Part shown: positions 16,821-25,852 of the stretch, piece by piece
Numbering within the stretch: position 1 is the first letter of the stretch
Layout of the letters: the number at the start of each line of letters is the position of its first letter
Assembly (NCBI GenBank): GCA_937873655.1
Contig: CALMYQ010000207.1
Coordinates: 1 to 34,551, forward strand
Reading direction: 5' to 3'
From: an uncultured Lewinella sp.
Lineage (GTDB): Bacteria > Bacteroidota > Bacteroidia > Chitinophagales > Saprospiraceae
DNA length: 34,551 nucleotides
Position numbers and translations under genes: made by a program
Notes under the pieces: generated by a model
What the model was told of the DNA's origin: nothing
The model's database searches: none
The model's input: the letters and a program-made list of their open reading frames with translations, nothing else

Positions 16821-19800
16821 ATGCCGACGACACCTGAAAACAATTCCGGAAATATCTATGCCGCATACGCCGGCAAATCCGCCCGCGAAAAGCGCAATCA
16901 GCTCCTGCAATTTCCCGGGAGCCACGCCTTCGTTATCGGCATCAACCACTATCCGGACCTCAAGGCCCCGCTCCAATCCGCTGTACCTGACGCCGAAAAA
17001 CTGGCCTCCGTTTTATGGGACGAGCAGGGATTTGACCACGTCTGGCTGATCCGGAACGTCAAAGGCGCCGAACTGCGGGCGCTCCTGGACTGGATCGGCA
17101 AGAAAGGCGCCGGCAGCCTTCCTGCGGCCCTCACACCGCAAGTGATCAATGAGAAAACGGCGCCAGGCGCCCGGCAACTCATCGAAGGCAACCCCGTCAA
17201 CCGGTTCATACACTATACGACCGAGCAGCAACCCGTTGCCGTCACCGATGCCCGCTCTCTCTTGCAAAAAGGCCGGCAATCGGCGGAGGCAGACCCCGTC
17301 AACCGCCCCAGGCCACATGCAGTACCCAAAAACCCGGCGGGAATCTCACCGGACGACAGCCTCGTGTTCTACTACGCGGGCCACGGCAAGGCGGGCGAAT
17401 TCGACAAGGGCCCCTCGGGGTACCTGCTCCCTTCCGACGCCAAACCCAGCAACGCCGTCCTGGAAAACGACAGCCTCGTGCCGATGGACGACCTGCTCAC
17501 CGCCCTTCAGGATGCCGGGTGCAAACACACCTTGCTGATCCTGGATTGCTGCTTTGCCGGAAAATTCCGGTATGCCGTCAACACGCACCGCGATGTCGTC
17601 CAGACGGAATTGCGCCCCATGTACGCCGAGCGGTTCGAACGCTACAAACGCGAAGCCGCCTGGCAGGTGCTCGTCTCCGCGGGCCCCGATCAGACGGCCG
17701 CCGACTGGATGGGCGACCGCGCCGACGAAACGGGAAGCGACCGGAATCCGCACTCCCCTTTTGCGCTGGCCCTCTTCGAAGCCCTGGCCGGCAAGGCCGA
17801 GGTCAACCCCGCCGGCAAAGGCCTCGGCGACGGCGTATTGACCGCCTCCGAGCTCAAGCTCTACCTCTATGATCAGGTAGAGAAAAAGACACAGGCAGAT
17901 CCCGATTTCAAGGCGCAATACCCCGACCTGTTCCCGATGGAAGGGCATAAAGGCGGCGAATTCATCTTCTTCGACCCCACCAACCGCCTGAATTTCCCGG
18001 AACGCGCCGTAAAAAACCCCTACAAAGGGCTGAAATCCTACGAAACCGACGACGCCGATATCTTTTTCGGACGCCGGGCCTCCATCGATGCGGCCATGGA
18101 ATTCCTGGATGCCGGCGCCGGCGCTATGGTGATCACCGCCCCGTCCGGGATAGGAAAATCCTCTTTTGCCAAGGCGGGGCTTTTTCCCAGGATGCAAAAC
18201 GACCGGGGGTACGCAACCCTGCTGCAGATGCGCCCCGGGCGCTTGCCGAAAACCGCGTTGGACAAGATCGACTTTGACCCCAGGGCAAAACAGATCCTGC
18301 TGATCGATCAGTTCGAGGAACTGTACACCCTCTGTACGGATAAGGACGAACGAAAGGCATTTGAAACGGCCCTGGCGGACCATTTCGAGCGCATTAAAAA
18401 CCCGGGAAGCAAGGCCAGGATCTGGATCACCATTCGCTCGGATTACGAATTGAAGCTGAAAAGCTCGCCGCTCGGTCAGCAATTATTCGGGACAAAGGAC
18501 GGACAGTTTTCGCTGTTCCGGCTGGCGCCGCTCAATCTGGATCAACTGCGGGAAGCGCTGACCGGTCCGGCCCTGCTGGAAGCCTACGAATTCGAATCGC
18601 CGCAATTGGCGGACCGCATTCTTCAGGACATCCATTTTGCACCGGGAGCTCTGCCGCTGATGTCGCTGGCCATGAAGTGGTTGTTCCAGGGCGTTGAAAA
18701 TCTGCGGGCCAAAACCGATGCGGACGTCCGGATCTTCAAGGAAGACCATTACAGGCTCCTCGGCGGGGTAGACGGGTGCATCAGCAAAATGGCCAACGCG
18801 GTGTATGCGGGACTGCCCGACGAGACCCATCGCGAAATGATGCGGAAGATCCTCCTGCGCATGGTGCAGCTGCAGGGCGGCGGATTCGTGCGCCGAAGGG
18901 TATACCTGGATCCGTTTATTAACCCCGCTACGGGAGAAAGCACCCATGAACTGGATTTCCCGGACGACGCCGAGGACGCCCTTTGCCAGGCCGTATTGGA
19001 TGCCATGGAAGGCGTTATTCCCGGCAGCCAGCTCGAAGGCATCAACCTGATCGTACGGGGGACGGACGAAAAGGGCCGCGCCTACATCGAGCCCACCCAC
19101 GACTCCCTGATCAATTACTGGGATGTGGGACTCGGCTGGATCGAGGATTTCGGCAAGGACAACCTGAACCTGCAGCGGCAGCTATGGGAGGCGGTATTGG
19201 AATGGAACAGGCAGCAGTCGGCAGGGATCGCAACATCTGCAGCCGGGCGTTCCTTCCTATGGGACGCCAACCCCAAACTCCCGCAGGTGCTCCGCCAGGT
19301 ATCCGATGCAGCAAAACCCTACGTACTGGCCCATCGGGATGAGATCCTTCAGGCGGCGCTTTCCAGCCTACCCGGTGGAGACCGGAAAAAATTCCAGGTC
19401 ACCTGGGAGGCCGCCCTCCAAAACGAAGAAATACCCGAGTTGGAAACCCTCGTATTATCCGGTTATTCGGATCAACTCCTGGGCCTGTTCCTGGAGCAAG
19501 GCGACCATTGGCTCAACCAGGCCGAAACGGTATTTGTCCGGCAGAGTTGGCGAGAGCGGATAAAGGGCATTCAGGAACTCAAGGCGGAGCGGGATGAGGC
19601 GCGGTCAACCGCACTCGCAGCTATTGCCCGCCGCATTCAAGACAATACAACCGGCCTGAACCTGGCCATGGCCGGCTACCGGTTGTCCCCGAGCCCGGAG
19701 AGCATGATCGCGATAGCCGATCTCATAAAAAAGCCGACTACCCGCCGAATTTTTGAAGGACGTTCCGACATTTCCCACAACATGGCCCTGGCGTTTTCTC

Positions 19801-21557
19801 CCGATGGACAATCGATCCTGACCAGCAGCTTGGACAATAACGCCTGTTTGTGGAACCTCAAAGGTGAGCTGATTCAATCTTTCGAAGGGCATACCCAACC
19901 CCTTACGTCTGTGGCTTTTTCACCTGACGGGCAATCGATTTTGACGGGTAGCGAGGACAAGACTGCTTGTCTTTGGAACCTACAGGGGAAAATGATCCAG
20001 TCTTTCCAGGGGCATACGGACAAGATTTATACCGTAGCGTTTTCGCCGGACGGCCAATCGGTTTTAACCGGAAGCCAGGACAAGACCGCCCGATTGTGGA
20101 CCATCCAGGGGGCGATGATCCGATCTTTCGACGGCCATGCCGACGGCATTTTTACCGTTGCCTTTTCACCTGATGGACAATCGATACTGACCGGTTGCCT
20201 CAGTGGGGCCTCGAGTTTATGGAACCTCGCAGGTGGATTGATCCAAACCTTTAATGAGGATGTGGGTGAGGTTTACGCGGTCTCCTTTTCTCCCGATGGG
20301 CAATCGGTATTGATCGCCGGCGAAATCCCTGTTTTTAATTTATACACCCTCCAGGGAAAATTAATCCAATCTTTCGAAGGTCACATCGGTATAATTCTTT
20401 CTGCGGCCTTTTCTCCCGACGGACAATCGATTTTAACGGGTAGCCAGGATACGACCGCCCGGTTATGGAACCTCCAGGGAGAAACGATCCAGGTTTTAAA
20501 AGGGCATGACACCACAGTCAGTTCTGTGGCCTTTTCCCCCAATGGGCAATCCGTTTTAACCGGAAGTTCCGGATATACCACCCATTTCTGGGACCTGAAA
20601 GGAGACCTGGTTCAATCCTTCCAAGGGAACAACAAGTATGTCAGCTCCGTGGCCTTTTCTCCCGATGGGCAATTGATAATAGTGGGAACTTTTTCGAATT
20701 CCCCTTTTTTATTGAACCTCAGGAGCGAAATGATCCAATCGTTCAAAGGGTATACCGACTTCATTGAATCGGTGGCCTTTGCACCCGACGGACGATCGGT
20801 TCTGACTGGAGGCCGCGACAATGCCGCATGTTTATGGAACCTCCAGGGAGAATTAATCCAATCGTTCAAAGGGCATACAGCCACTATCAAATCCGTAGCC
20901 TTTGCACCCGACGGCCAATCGATACTGACGGGTAGTTGGGACAAGACCGCACGCTTATGGGACCTAAATGGGGAACCAATCAAATTGTTCAAAGGGAAGA
21001 ATACCGAATTGATATCTACTGTAGCTTTTTCTCCTGATGGGCAAGCAGTCCTGACTGGTAGTTCCGACGCGACCGCACGTCTTTGGAGCCTGGATGGAAA
21101 ACTGATTCATTCTTTTGAAGGGCATAATTCCAACATATACTCCGTAGCCTTTTCACCCGATGGTCAATTGATCCTTGTCGGATGCGGAGACATGATCGCA
21201 CGCTTATGGAATCTGAAAGGAGAGTTGGTCCGATCTTTCGAAGGGCATATCCAACCTGTTAATTCCGTGGCTTTTTCTCCTGATGGGCAATTGATCCTGA
21301 CCGGTAGCTATGACAAGACTGCGCGCTTATGGAACCTGAAGGGAGAGCTGGTTCAATCTTTCGAGGGGCATACGCAATCTGTCAGTGCGGTAGCCTTTTC
21401 TCCTGATGGGCAATTGATCCTGACCGGTAGCGGAGACGGAACCATCAAGTTATGGCACAACTTTTACAAAGAATGGGAAACCGGCGCCATCTGGGACCGG
21501 CTCTATAAACTCAACGAAGAAGAACGTGAACAATACCAGATCACCTGGGACTATTGA
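16821..21557 (+). CDS. Caspase - nSTAND1 NTPase - WD40 giant protein, paralog 1 (14 WD repeats)
   Basis: A 1578-aa protein. Caspase domain ~35-390: FVIGINHYP, His188 in YYAGHGKAGEF, Cys244 in LILDCCFAGKF. The nSTAND1 signature NPYKGLKSYETDDADIFFGR starts at 399. Walker A is APSGIGKSS (Lys446), Walker B ILLIDQFEE (Asp496), and the sensor strand WITIRSDYE. A helical region (~780-975) includes GDHWLNQAE and ELKAERDEARSTAL. Residues ~977-1545 hold 14 WD40-type repeats (AFSPDGQSILTGS...DKTARLW), enough for two seven-bladed propellers. The tail ends in ITWDY. Relative to paralogs 2 and 3 it has a ~34-residue insertion between the first caspase strands and His188. STAND proteins switch between ADP-bound rest and ATP-bound oligomer. 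Here the caspase is the fused output and the propellers the likely sensor. Start ATG 16821 matches the N-termini of the paralogs. Confidence 0.93.
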   Translation: MPTTPENNSGNIYAAYAGKSAREKRNQLLQFPGSHAFVIGINHYPDLKAPLQSAVPDAEKLASVLWDEQGFDHVWLIRNVKGAELRALLDWIGKKGAGSLPAALTPQVINEKTAPGARQLIEGNPVNRFIHYTTEQQPVAVTDARSLLQKGRQSAEADPVNRPRPHAVPKNPAGISPDDSLVFYYAGHGKAGEFDKGPSGYLLPSDAKPSNAVLENDSLVPMDDLLTALQDAGCKHTLLILDCCFAGKFRYAVNTHRDVVQTELRPMYAERFERYKREAAWQVLVSAGPDQTAADWMGDRADETGSDRNPHSPFALALFEALAGKAEVNPAGKGLGDGVLTASELKLYLYDQVEKKTQADPDFKAQYPDLFPMEGHKGGEFIFFDPTNRLNFPERAVKNPYKGLKSYETDDADIFFGRRASIDAAMEFLDAGAGAMVITAPSGIGKSSFAKAGLFPRMQNDRGYATLLQMRPGRLPKTALDKIDFDPRAKQILLIDQFEELYTLCTDKDERKAFETALADHFERIKNPGSKARIWITIRSDYELKLKSSPLGQQLFGTKDGQFSLFRLAPLNLDQLREALTGPALLEAYEFESPQLADRILQDIHFAPGALPLMSLAMKWLFQGVENLRAKTDADVRIFKEDHYRLLGGVDGCISKMANAVYAGLPDETHREMMRKILLRMVQLQGGGFVRRRVYLDPFINPATGESTHELDFPDDAEDALCQAVLDAMEGVIPGSQLEGINLIVRGTDEKGRAYIEPTHDSLINYWDVGLGWIEDFGKDNLNLQRQLWEAVLEWNRQQSAGIATSAAGRSFLWDANPKLPQVLRQVSDAAKPYVLAHRDEILQAALSSLPGGDRKKFQVTWEAALQNEEIPELETLVLSGYSDQLLGLFLEQGDHWLNQAETVFVRQSWRERIKGIQELKAERDEARSTALAAIARRIQDNTTGLNLAMAGYRLSPSPESMIAIADLIKKPTTRRIFEGRSDISHNMALAFSPDGQSILTSSLDNNACLWNLKGELIQSFEGHTQPLTSVAFSPDGQSILTGSEDKTACLWNLQGKMIQSFQGHTDKIYTVAFSPDGQSVLTGSQDKTARLWTIQGAMIRSFDGHADGIFTVAFSPDGQSILTGCLSGASSLWNLAGGLIQTFNEDVGEVYAVSFSPDGQSVLIAGEIPVFNLYTLQGKLIQSFEGHIGIILSAAFSPDGQSILTGSQDTTARLWNLQGETIQVLKGHDTTVSSVAFSPNGQSVLTGSSGYTTHFWDLKGDLVQSFQGNNKYVSSVAFSPDGQLIIVGTFSNSPFLLNLRSEMIQSFKGYTDFIESVAFAPDGRSVLTGGRDNAACLWNLQGELIQSFKGHTATIKSVAFAPDGQSILTGSWDKTARLWDLNGEPIKLFKGKNTELISTVAFSPDGQAVLTGSSDATARLWSLDGKLIHSFEGHNSNIYSVAFSPDGQLILVGCGDMIARLWNLKGELVRSFEGHIQPVNSVAFSPDGQLILTGSYDKTARLWNLKGELVQSFEGHTQSVSAVAFSPDGQLILTGSGDGTIKLWHNFYKEWETGAIWDRLYKLNEEEREQYQITWDY
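19768..21470 (+). repeat. Fourteen tandem WD40-coding repeats in paralog 1
   Basis: About 120-126 bp per unit, each encoding a variant of VxSVAFSPDGQSILTGSxDKTARLWNLxGELIQ..., written here with breaks at variable sites. Units remain recognisable at the DNA level (CTCCCGATGGGCAA and ATGGAACCT recur). Repeats 4, 5, 7 and 8 are the most degenerate at the WD end. Confidence 0.9.
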
Positions 21558-21928
21558 AACGAAACAAACCCTCTTTCGCCGAAGCTTCAGCCCCCGGACG
21601 ACGAAGTCGCTTCAGCAGACGGAGTCGGCCTTCGTAACGCCCACAGCGTCACTACGGCCTCTGGAACAACGAAGCCCATGAAGAAGCAAACAAAACGACC
21701 AAAAACTATGCGAAAGGTTGAATTCAAAACAAATGTGCCGTCAGGCACAAAATATCGGTAGCCTGATGGTAATCAGGCGGTTGCAGCGTGCCGTAGGTAC
21801 GCAATATGAGATAACCACATTGCATACCTACGGCATGCTGAATCCCATTTACCCGATTCGTCTACCGAAATTTAATCCCTACGGGATTTTTAAACCCTTG
21901 ATTCGGATAACCAACAATAATCAATACC
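21558..21928. repeat. REP-like spacer with four consecutive hairpins
   Basis: A 371-bp spacer between paralogs 1 and 2. Dyads: TGTGCC-GTCA-GGCACA (21734-21749); GCCTGAT-GGTA-ATCAGGC (21761-21778, perfect); a 21-bp-arm hairpin at 21785-21805/21819-21839, whose arms differ at two positions, one of them a G-U pair; and AATCCC-TAC-GGGATT followed by T's (21874-21888). The long arm contains GCCGTAGGTACGCAATAT, related to the repeats at 8904-9007. This resembles REP/BIME-type clusters. The last dyad could also act as a weak terminator. I see no gene. Confidence 0.85.
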
Positions 21929-24900
21929 ATGCCGGAAACCGGACCAGATACCAGCCAGAACGTTTACGCCGAATTCGCCGGCAAATCCGCCCGCGAAAAG
22001 CGCAACCAACTCCTGCAATTTCCCAGGAGCCACGCCTTCGTCATCGGTATCAATCATTATCCGAATATCAGCGCGCACCTCACCTCCGCCGTGCCCGACG
22101 CCGAAAAAATGGCGGCGGTATTGTGGGACGAACAGGGTTTTGACCAGGTCTGGCTGCTCCGGGATGTCCGCGGCGCCGAATTCCGCAAATTCCTGGAATG
22201 GATCGGCAAAAAAGGAAAGGGGCGCATACCCGGCCGCATCAAGCCGAAAGCGATCACAGGCAGCACGCCGCCCGACGACCGGAAAACAATCGAGGACAAC
22301 CCCAAAAGCAACATCATCCGCTATGCCGATTCGGACGACCCCATGGAGATCTCTCCCGACGACAGCCTTCTGTTCTACTACGCCGGCCACGGCAAGGCGG
22401 GCGAATTCGACCAGGGCCCCTCGGGCTACCTGCTCCCTTCCGACGCCAAACCCAGCAAGGCCGCCCTCCAAAACAAGAGCCTCGTGCCGATGGACGACCT
22501 GCTCACGGCCCTCCAGGACGCCGGTTGCAAACATACCTTCCTGATCCTCGACTGCTGCTTTGCCGGCAAATTCCGCTACGCCGTCAAAAAAAGCCGGGAT
22601 ACGGCCCAACTGGAATTGCGCCCGCTGTACGCCGAGCGGTTCGAACGCTACAAACGCAAAAACGCCTGGCAGGTGCTCGTCTCCGCAGGCCCCGACCAGA
22701 CCGCCGCCGACTGGATGGGCGACCGCGCCGACGAAACCTCTCCAGTTGCGGGCGACGAAAAACCGCACTCCCCTTTCGCGCTGGCTTTGTTCGAAGCGCT
22801 GGCCGGCAAGGCCGAGGTCAAACCCGCCGGCAGAGGCCTCGGCGACGGCGTACTGACCGCCTCCGAGCTCAAACTCTACCTCTATGACCAGGTGGAGAAA
22901 AAGACGCAGGCAGACCCCGATTTCAAGGCGCAGTACCCCGACCTGTTCCCGATGCAGGGCCACCTGGGCGGCGAATTCATTTTCTTCGACCCCAACAACC
23001 CGCTCAACTTCCCGGAACGAGAGACCCGGAACCCCTACAAAGGCCTGAAAGCCTACGAACCGGAGGACGCCGATGTATTCTTCGGCCGCAAAGCCTCCGT
23101 TGAGGCCGCGTTCGAGTATTTGAAAAACGGCGCTGTTGCCATGGTCATCTCCGCACCGTCGGGCCTGGGTAAATCCTCTTTCGCCAGGGCGGGCCTTTAT
23201 CCGAAACTAAAAAACGAACTGGGCTTCGAGACCCTGCTGCAGATGCGCCCGGGGGAATTTCCCATGTCGACACTCGATGAATTGAGGCGGCGCTACCATC
23301 CGGATAAAAAGCAGGTATTGCTCATCGATCAGTACGAAGAAAATTACACCGTTTGTACAGATGAAGAAGAACTGCATAGTTTCGAATCAGCCTTGCTCTC
23401 CATCTTCAATCAGGCTGTCAAGGGCAAAAGCCTCGTCAAGATCCTGATTACCGTCCGCTCGGATTTTGAATGGCGGGTGCAGGACTCCCGATTCGGTAAA
23501 AAGCTGCTTGAATTGCAAGGTGATTACTACACTTTGTTTCGGTTGGCCCCGATGGACCTCGATCAGCTCCGCGAGGCGCTGGTGAACCCGGCACTGATGG
23601 AAGCCTACGAATTCGAATCGCCCCAACTCGCGGATCGCATTTTGCAGGAGGTCAGCTACGCGCCGGGCGCCTTGCCTCTCCTGTCGTTGGCCATGAAATG
23701 GCTGTTCCAGGGTGTTGAAAAGATCCGGGCGGAAACGGATGCCGACGTCCGGGTTTTCACTGCCGGGCACTATGAGCAACTCGGCGGCATCAGCGGTTGC
23801 CTGAGCAAAATGGCAGGCGCCGTATACGGGCAGTTCGATGAAACCCACCGGGATATGATGCGCAAGATCCTCCTGCGCATGGTGCAATTGCAGGACGGCG
23901 GCCTGATCCGGCGCAGGGTATACCTCGACCGGTTTACGAACTCGATCACCAAAACGCCGACCCACGAGCTGGATTTCCCGGATGACGACCAGGATGCCGT
24001 TTGCAAAGCCGTTCTGAATACGCTGGAAGGCAATATCCCGGGCGAAAAGCTGGAAGGCATCAACCTGCTCCTCCGGGGTACCGACGAATACGGCCGCGAG
24101 TACATCGAACCGGCTCACGACTCCCTGATCAATTTCTGGCCCAGGTGTCTGCAGTGGATCGACGAATTCGGCAAGGAAAACCTCAACCTCCAGCGGCAGC
24201 TCTGGCAGGCCGTGCAGGATTACGGCTACCAACCGGCATCGACCGAAGTGCGCCGCAAATACCCAAAGACAGCGGGAGGAGCACTCCAGAGGGGCGCTTC
24301 CGCCCTTTGGGACAACAACCCCAAGCTCCACCAGCTCCAGCGCAACCTGCTCGACCCAAAAGATCGCTGGATGCATTCCACCAAATCGGACGAACTGGGA
24401 TTTCTGCCTTTCGAACAGCAACCGACCGATGCCCAGGCCCGGGAGATGGAACGGGTGTTGACCCATTGCGGGGATTTTGTCACCAGTGCGTGGCGGATTG
24501 CCCGCGTGGAATTCAATAAAGCATGGCCGGATGACACGCCCCTCATCGGCAAGGTCCGCCAACTGATCGACAACTGGCTCAACCAGGCTGAATTGGATTT
24601 TTTCCGCGAAAGCTGGCACAAGCGGCTCGACGATATCGAGCTATTGCGGAAAGAACGCGATGAGGCCAGAGCGACGGCCCTGATCGCTTTAGCCCGAAGA
24701 CTCGAAGACGATTCCCTGGCCATGAACCTCGTCATGGCGGCCCACCGGTTGTATCCGAACGAGGAAAGCAGGGAGGCCTTGTCCGATTTTGCCGGGAAGT
24801 TCAAATATGCGAAAATTTTCGATTGGCATTCGACCGATGTCAGTTCAGTGGCTTTTTCGCCCGACGAGCAATTCGTACTGACGGGTAGTTGGGATAAATC

Positions 24901-25753
24901 AGCGCTTTTATGGGATCTGAATCAGGGCAAATGGATCCAGTTTTTTCAACATGCTGACGGAATTTCATCCGTTGCCTTTTCGCCGGATGGAAAATTGATC
25001 CTGACCGGCAGCCACGATAAAACGGCCCGGCTATGGGACCTTCAGGGAAATACCGTCAGCACTTTTGAAGGGCACACCGCAGCGGTTTTCGGTGCGGTCT
25101 TTGCCCCCGACGGAAAAACGATCCTGACCGGAAGCGGTGACAAGACCGCCCGGTTGTGGGACCTGAAGGGGAATATCCTTAAAACCTTTGAAGGACATGG
25201 CGATCAGGTCAATTCGGTTGCCTTTTCTCCAGACGGAATGACCATTCTGACCGGAAGCGAAGATAAGACGGCCTGTTTGTGGGATCTCCAGGGGAATGTT
25301 GTCAAAACCTTCGAAGGGCATTCTTCCGCCGTCCTTGCTGTCGATTTTTCCCCCGATGGGAAGATCATCCTCACGGGCAGCAGGGACAAGACGGCGCGTT
25401 TGTGGCCTATTCAGGATGTAACGTTCATACCCTTGACAGGCCACACCGAAAGTGTGCTGGCCGCGAGATTCTCTCCTGACGGTCAAATGATCCTGACCGG
25501 AAGCTGGGATGAGACGGCCCGATTGTGGGACCTTCATGGAGCGTTGATCCAGTCCACCCTCGTAAACGGCGGCATCGTCCATGCTGTGGCCTTTTCCCCT
25601 GACGGGCAAAAATTTCTGACCGCCGACAGGATGGGTAAGGTAAAGATGTGGCACAACTTCTACAAGGAGTGGGAAACAGGGACCATCTGGAACCGGCTCC
25701 GGAAACTCAGTGGGGAAGAACGCCAGAAATACAGGATCACCTGGGATTATTGA
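21929..25753 (+). CDS. Caspase - nSTAND1 NTPase - WD40 giant protein, paralog 2 (7 WD repeats)
   Basis: A 1274-aa paralog of the neighbouring giants. Caspase: His154 in YYAGHGKAGEF, Cys210 in LILDCCFAGKF. The nSTAND1 opening NPYKGLKAYEPEDADVFFGR follows, then Walker A APSGLGKSS (Lys415) and Walker B VLLIDQYEE (Asp467), followed by NYT where the paralogs have LYT, and LITVRSDFEW. A helical linker (~790-960) contains a unique insertion with KLHQLQRNLLDPKDRW. WD40 region ~966-1240 has only seven repeats, one propeller. The C-terminal tail NFYKEWETGTIWN...ITWDY is conserved with the other two. The first ~470 residues align without gaps to paralog 3, and an 86-bp stretch is identical in DNA, so these two are the closest pair. 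No signal peptide; a cytoplasmic sensor-protease is expected. Confidence 0.93.
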   Translation: MPETGPDTSQNVYAEFAGKSAREKRNQLLQFPRSHAFVIGINHYPNISAHLTSAVPDAEKMAAVLWDEQGFDQVWLLRDVRGAEFRKFLEWIGKKGKGRIPGRIKPKAITGSTPPDDRKTIEDNPKSNIIRYADSDDPMEISPDDSLLFYYAGHGKAGEFDQGPSGYLLPSDAKPSKAALQNKSLVPMDDLLTALQDAGCKHTFLILDCCFAGKFRYAVKKSRDTAQLELRPLYAERFERYKRKNAWQVLVSAGPDQTAADWMGDRADETSPVAGDEKPHSPFALALFEALAGKAEVKPAGRGLGDGVLTASELKLYLYDQVEKKTQADPDFKAQYPDLFPMQGHLGGEFIFFDPNNPLNFPERETRNPYKGLKAYEPEDADVFFGRKASVEAAFEYLKNGAVAMVISAPSGLGKSSFARAGLYPKLKNELGFETLLQMRPGEFPMSTLDELRRRYHPDKKQVLLIDQYEENYTVCTDEEELHSFESALLSIFNQAVKGKSLVKILITVRSDFEWRVQDSRFGKKLLELQGDYYTLFRLAPMDLDQLREALVNPALMEAYEFESPQLADRILQEVSYAPGALPLLSLAMKWLFQGVEKIRAETDADVRVFTAGHYEQLGGISGCLSKMAGAVYGQFDETHRDMMRKILLRMVQLQDGGLIRRRVYLDRFTNSITKTPTHELDFPDDDQDAVCKAVLNTLEGNIPGEKLEGINLLLRGTDEYGREYIEPAHDSLINFWPRCLQWIDEFGKENLNLQRQLWQAVQDYGYQPASTEVRRKYPKTAGGALQRGASALWDNNPKLHQLQRNLLDPKDRWMHSTKSDELGFLPFEQQPTDAQAREMERVLTHCGDFVTSAWRIARVEFNKAWPDDTPLIGKVRQLIDNWLNQAELDFFRESWHKRLDDIELLRKERDEARATALIALARRLEDDSLAMNLVMAAHRLYPNEESREALSDFAGKFKYAKIFDWHSTDVSSVAFSPDEQFVLTGSWDKSALLWDLNQGKWIQFFQHADGISSVAFSPDGKLILTGSHDKTARLWDLQGNTVSTFEGHTAAVFGAVFAPDGKTILTGSGDKTARLWDLKGNILKTFEGHGDQVNSVAFSPDGMTILTGSEDKTACLWDLQGNVVKTFEGHSSAVLAVDFSPDGKIILTGSRDKTARLWPIQDVTFIPLTGHTESVLAARFSPDGQMILTGSWDETARLWDLHGALIQSTLVNGGIVHAVAFSPDGQKFLTADRMGKVKMWHNFYKEWETGTIWNRLRKLSGEERQKYRITWDY

Positions 25754-25852
25754 CATTCTGCCGGACCCCGGTTAGGAAATCCGGAAGAAATTCCCGAATT
25801 TCAGTTTTTTAAAAAAGAACACTTGTACCCATTACCCATAAAACTTGAAATC

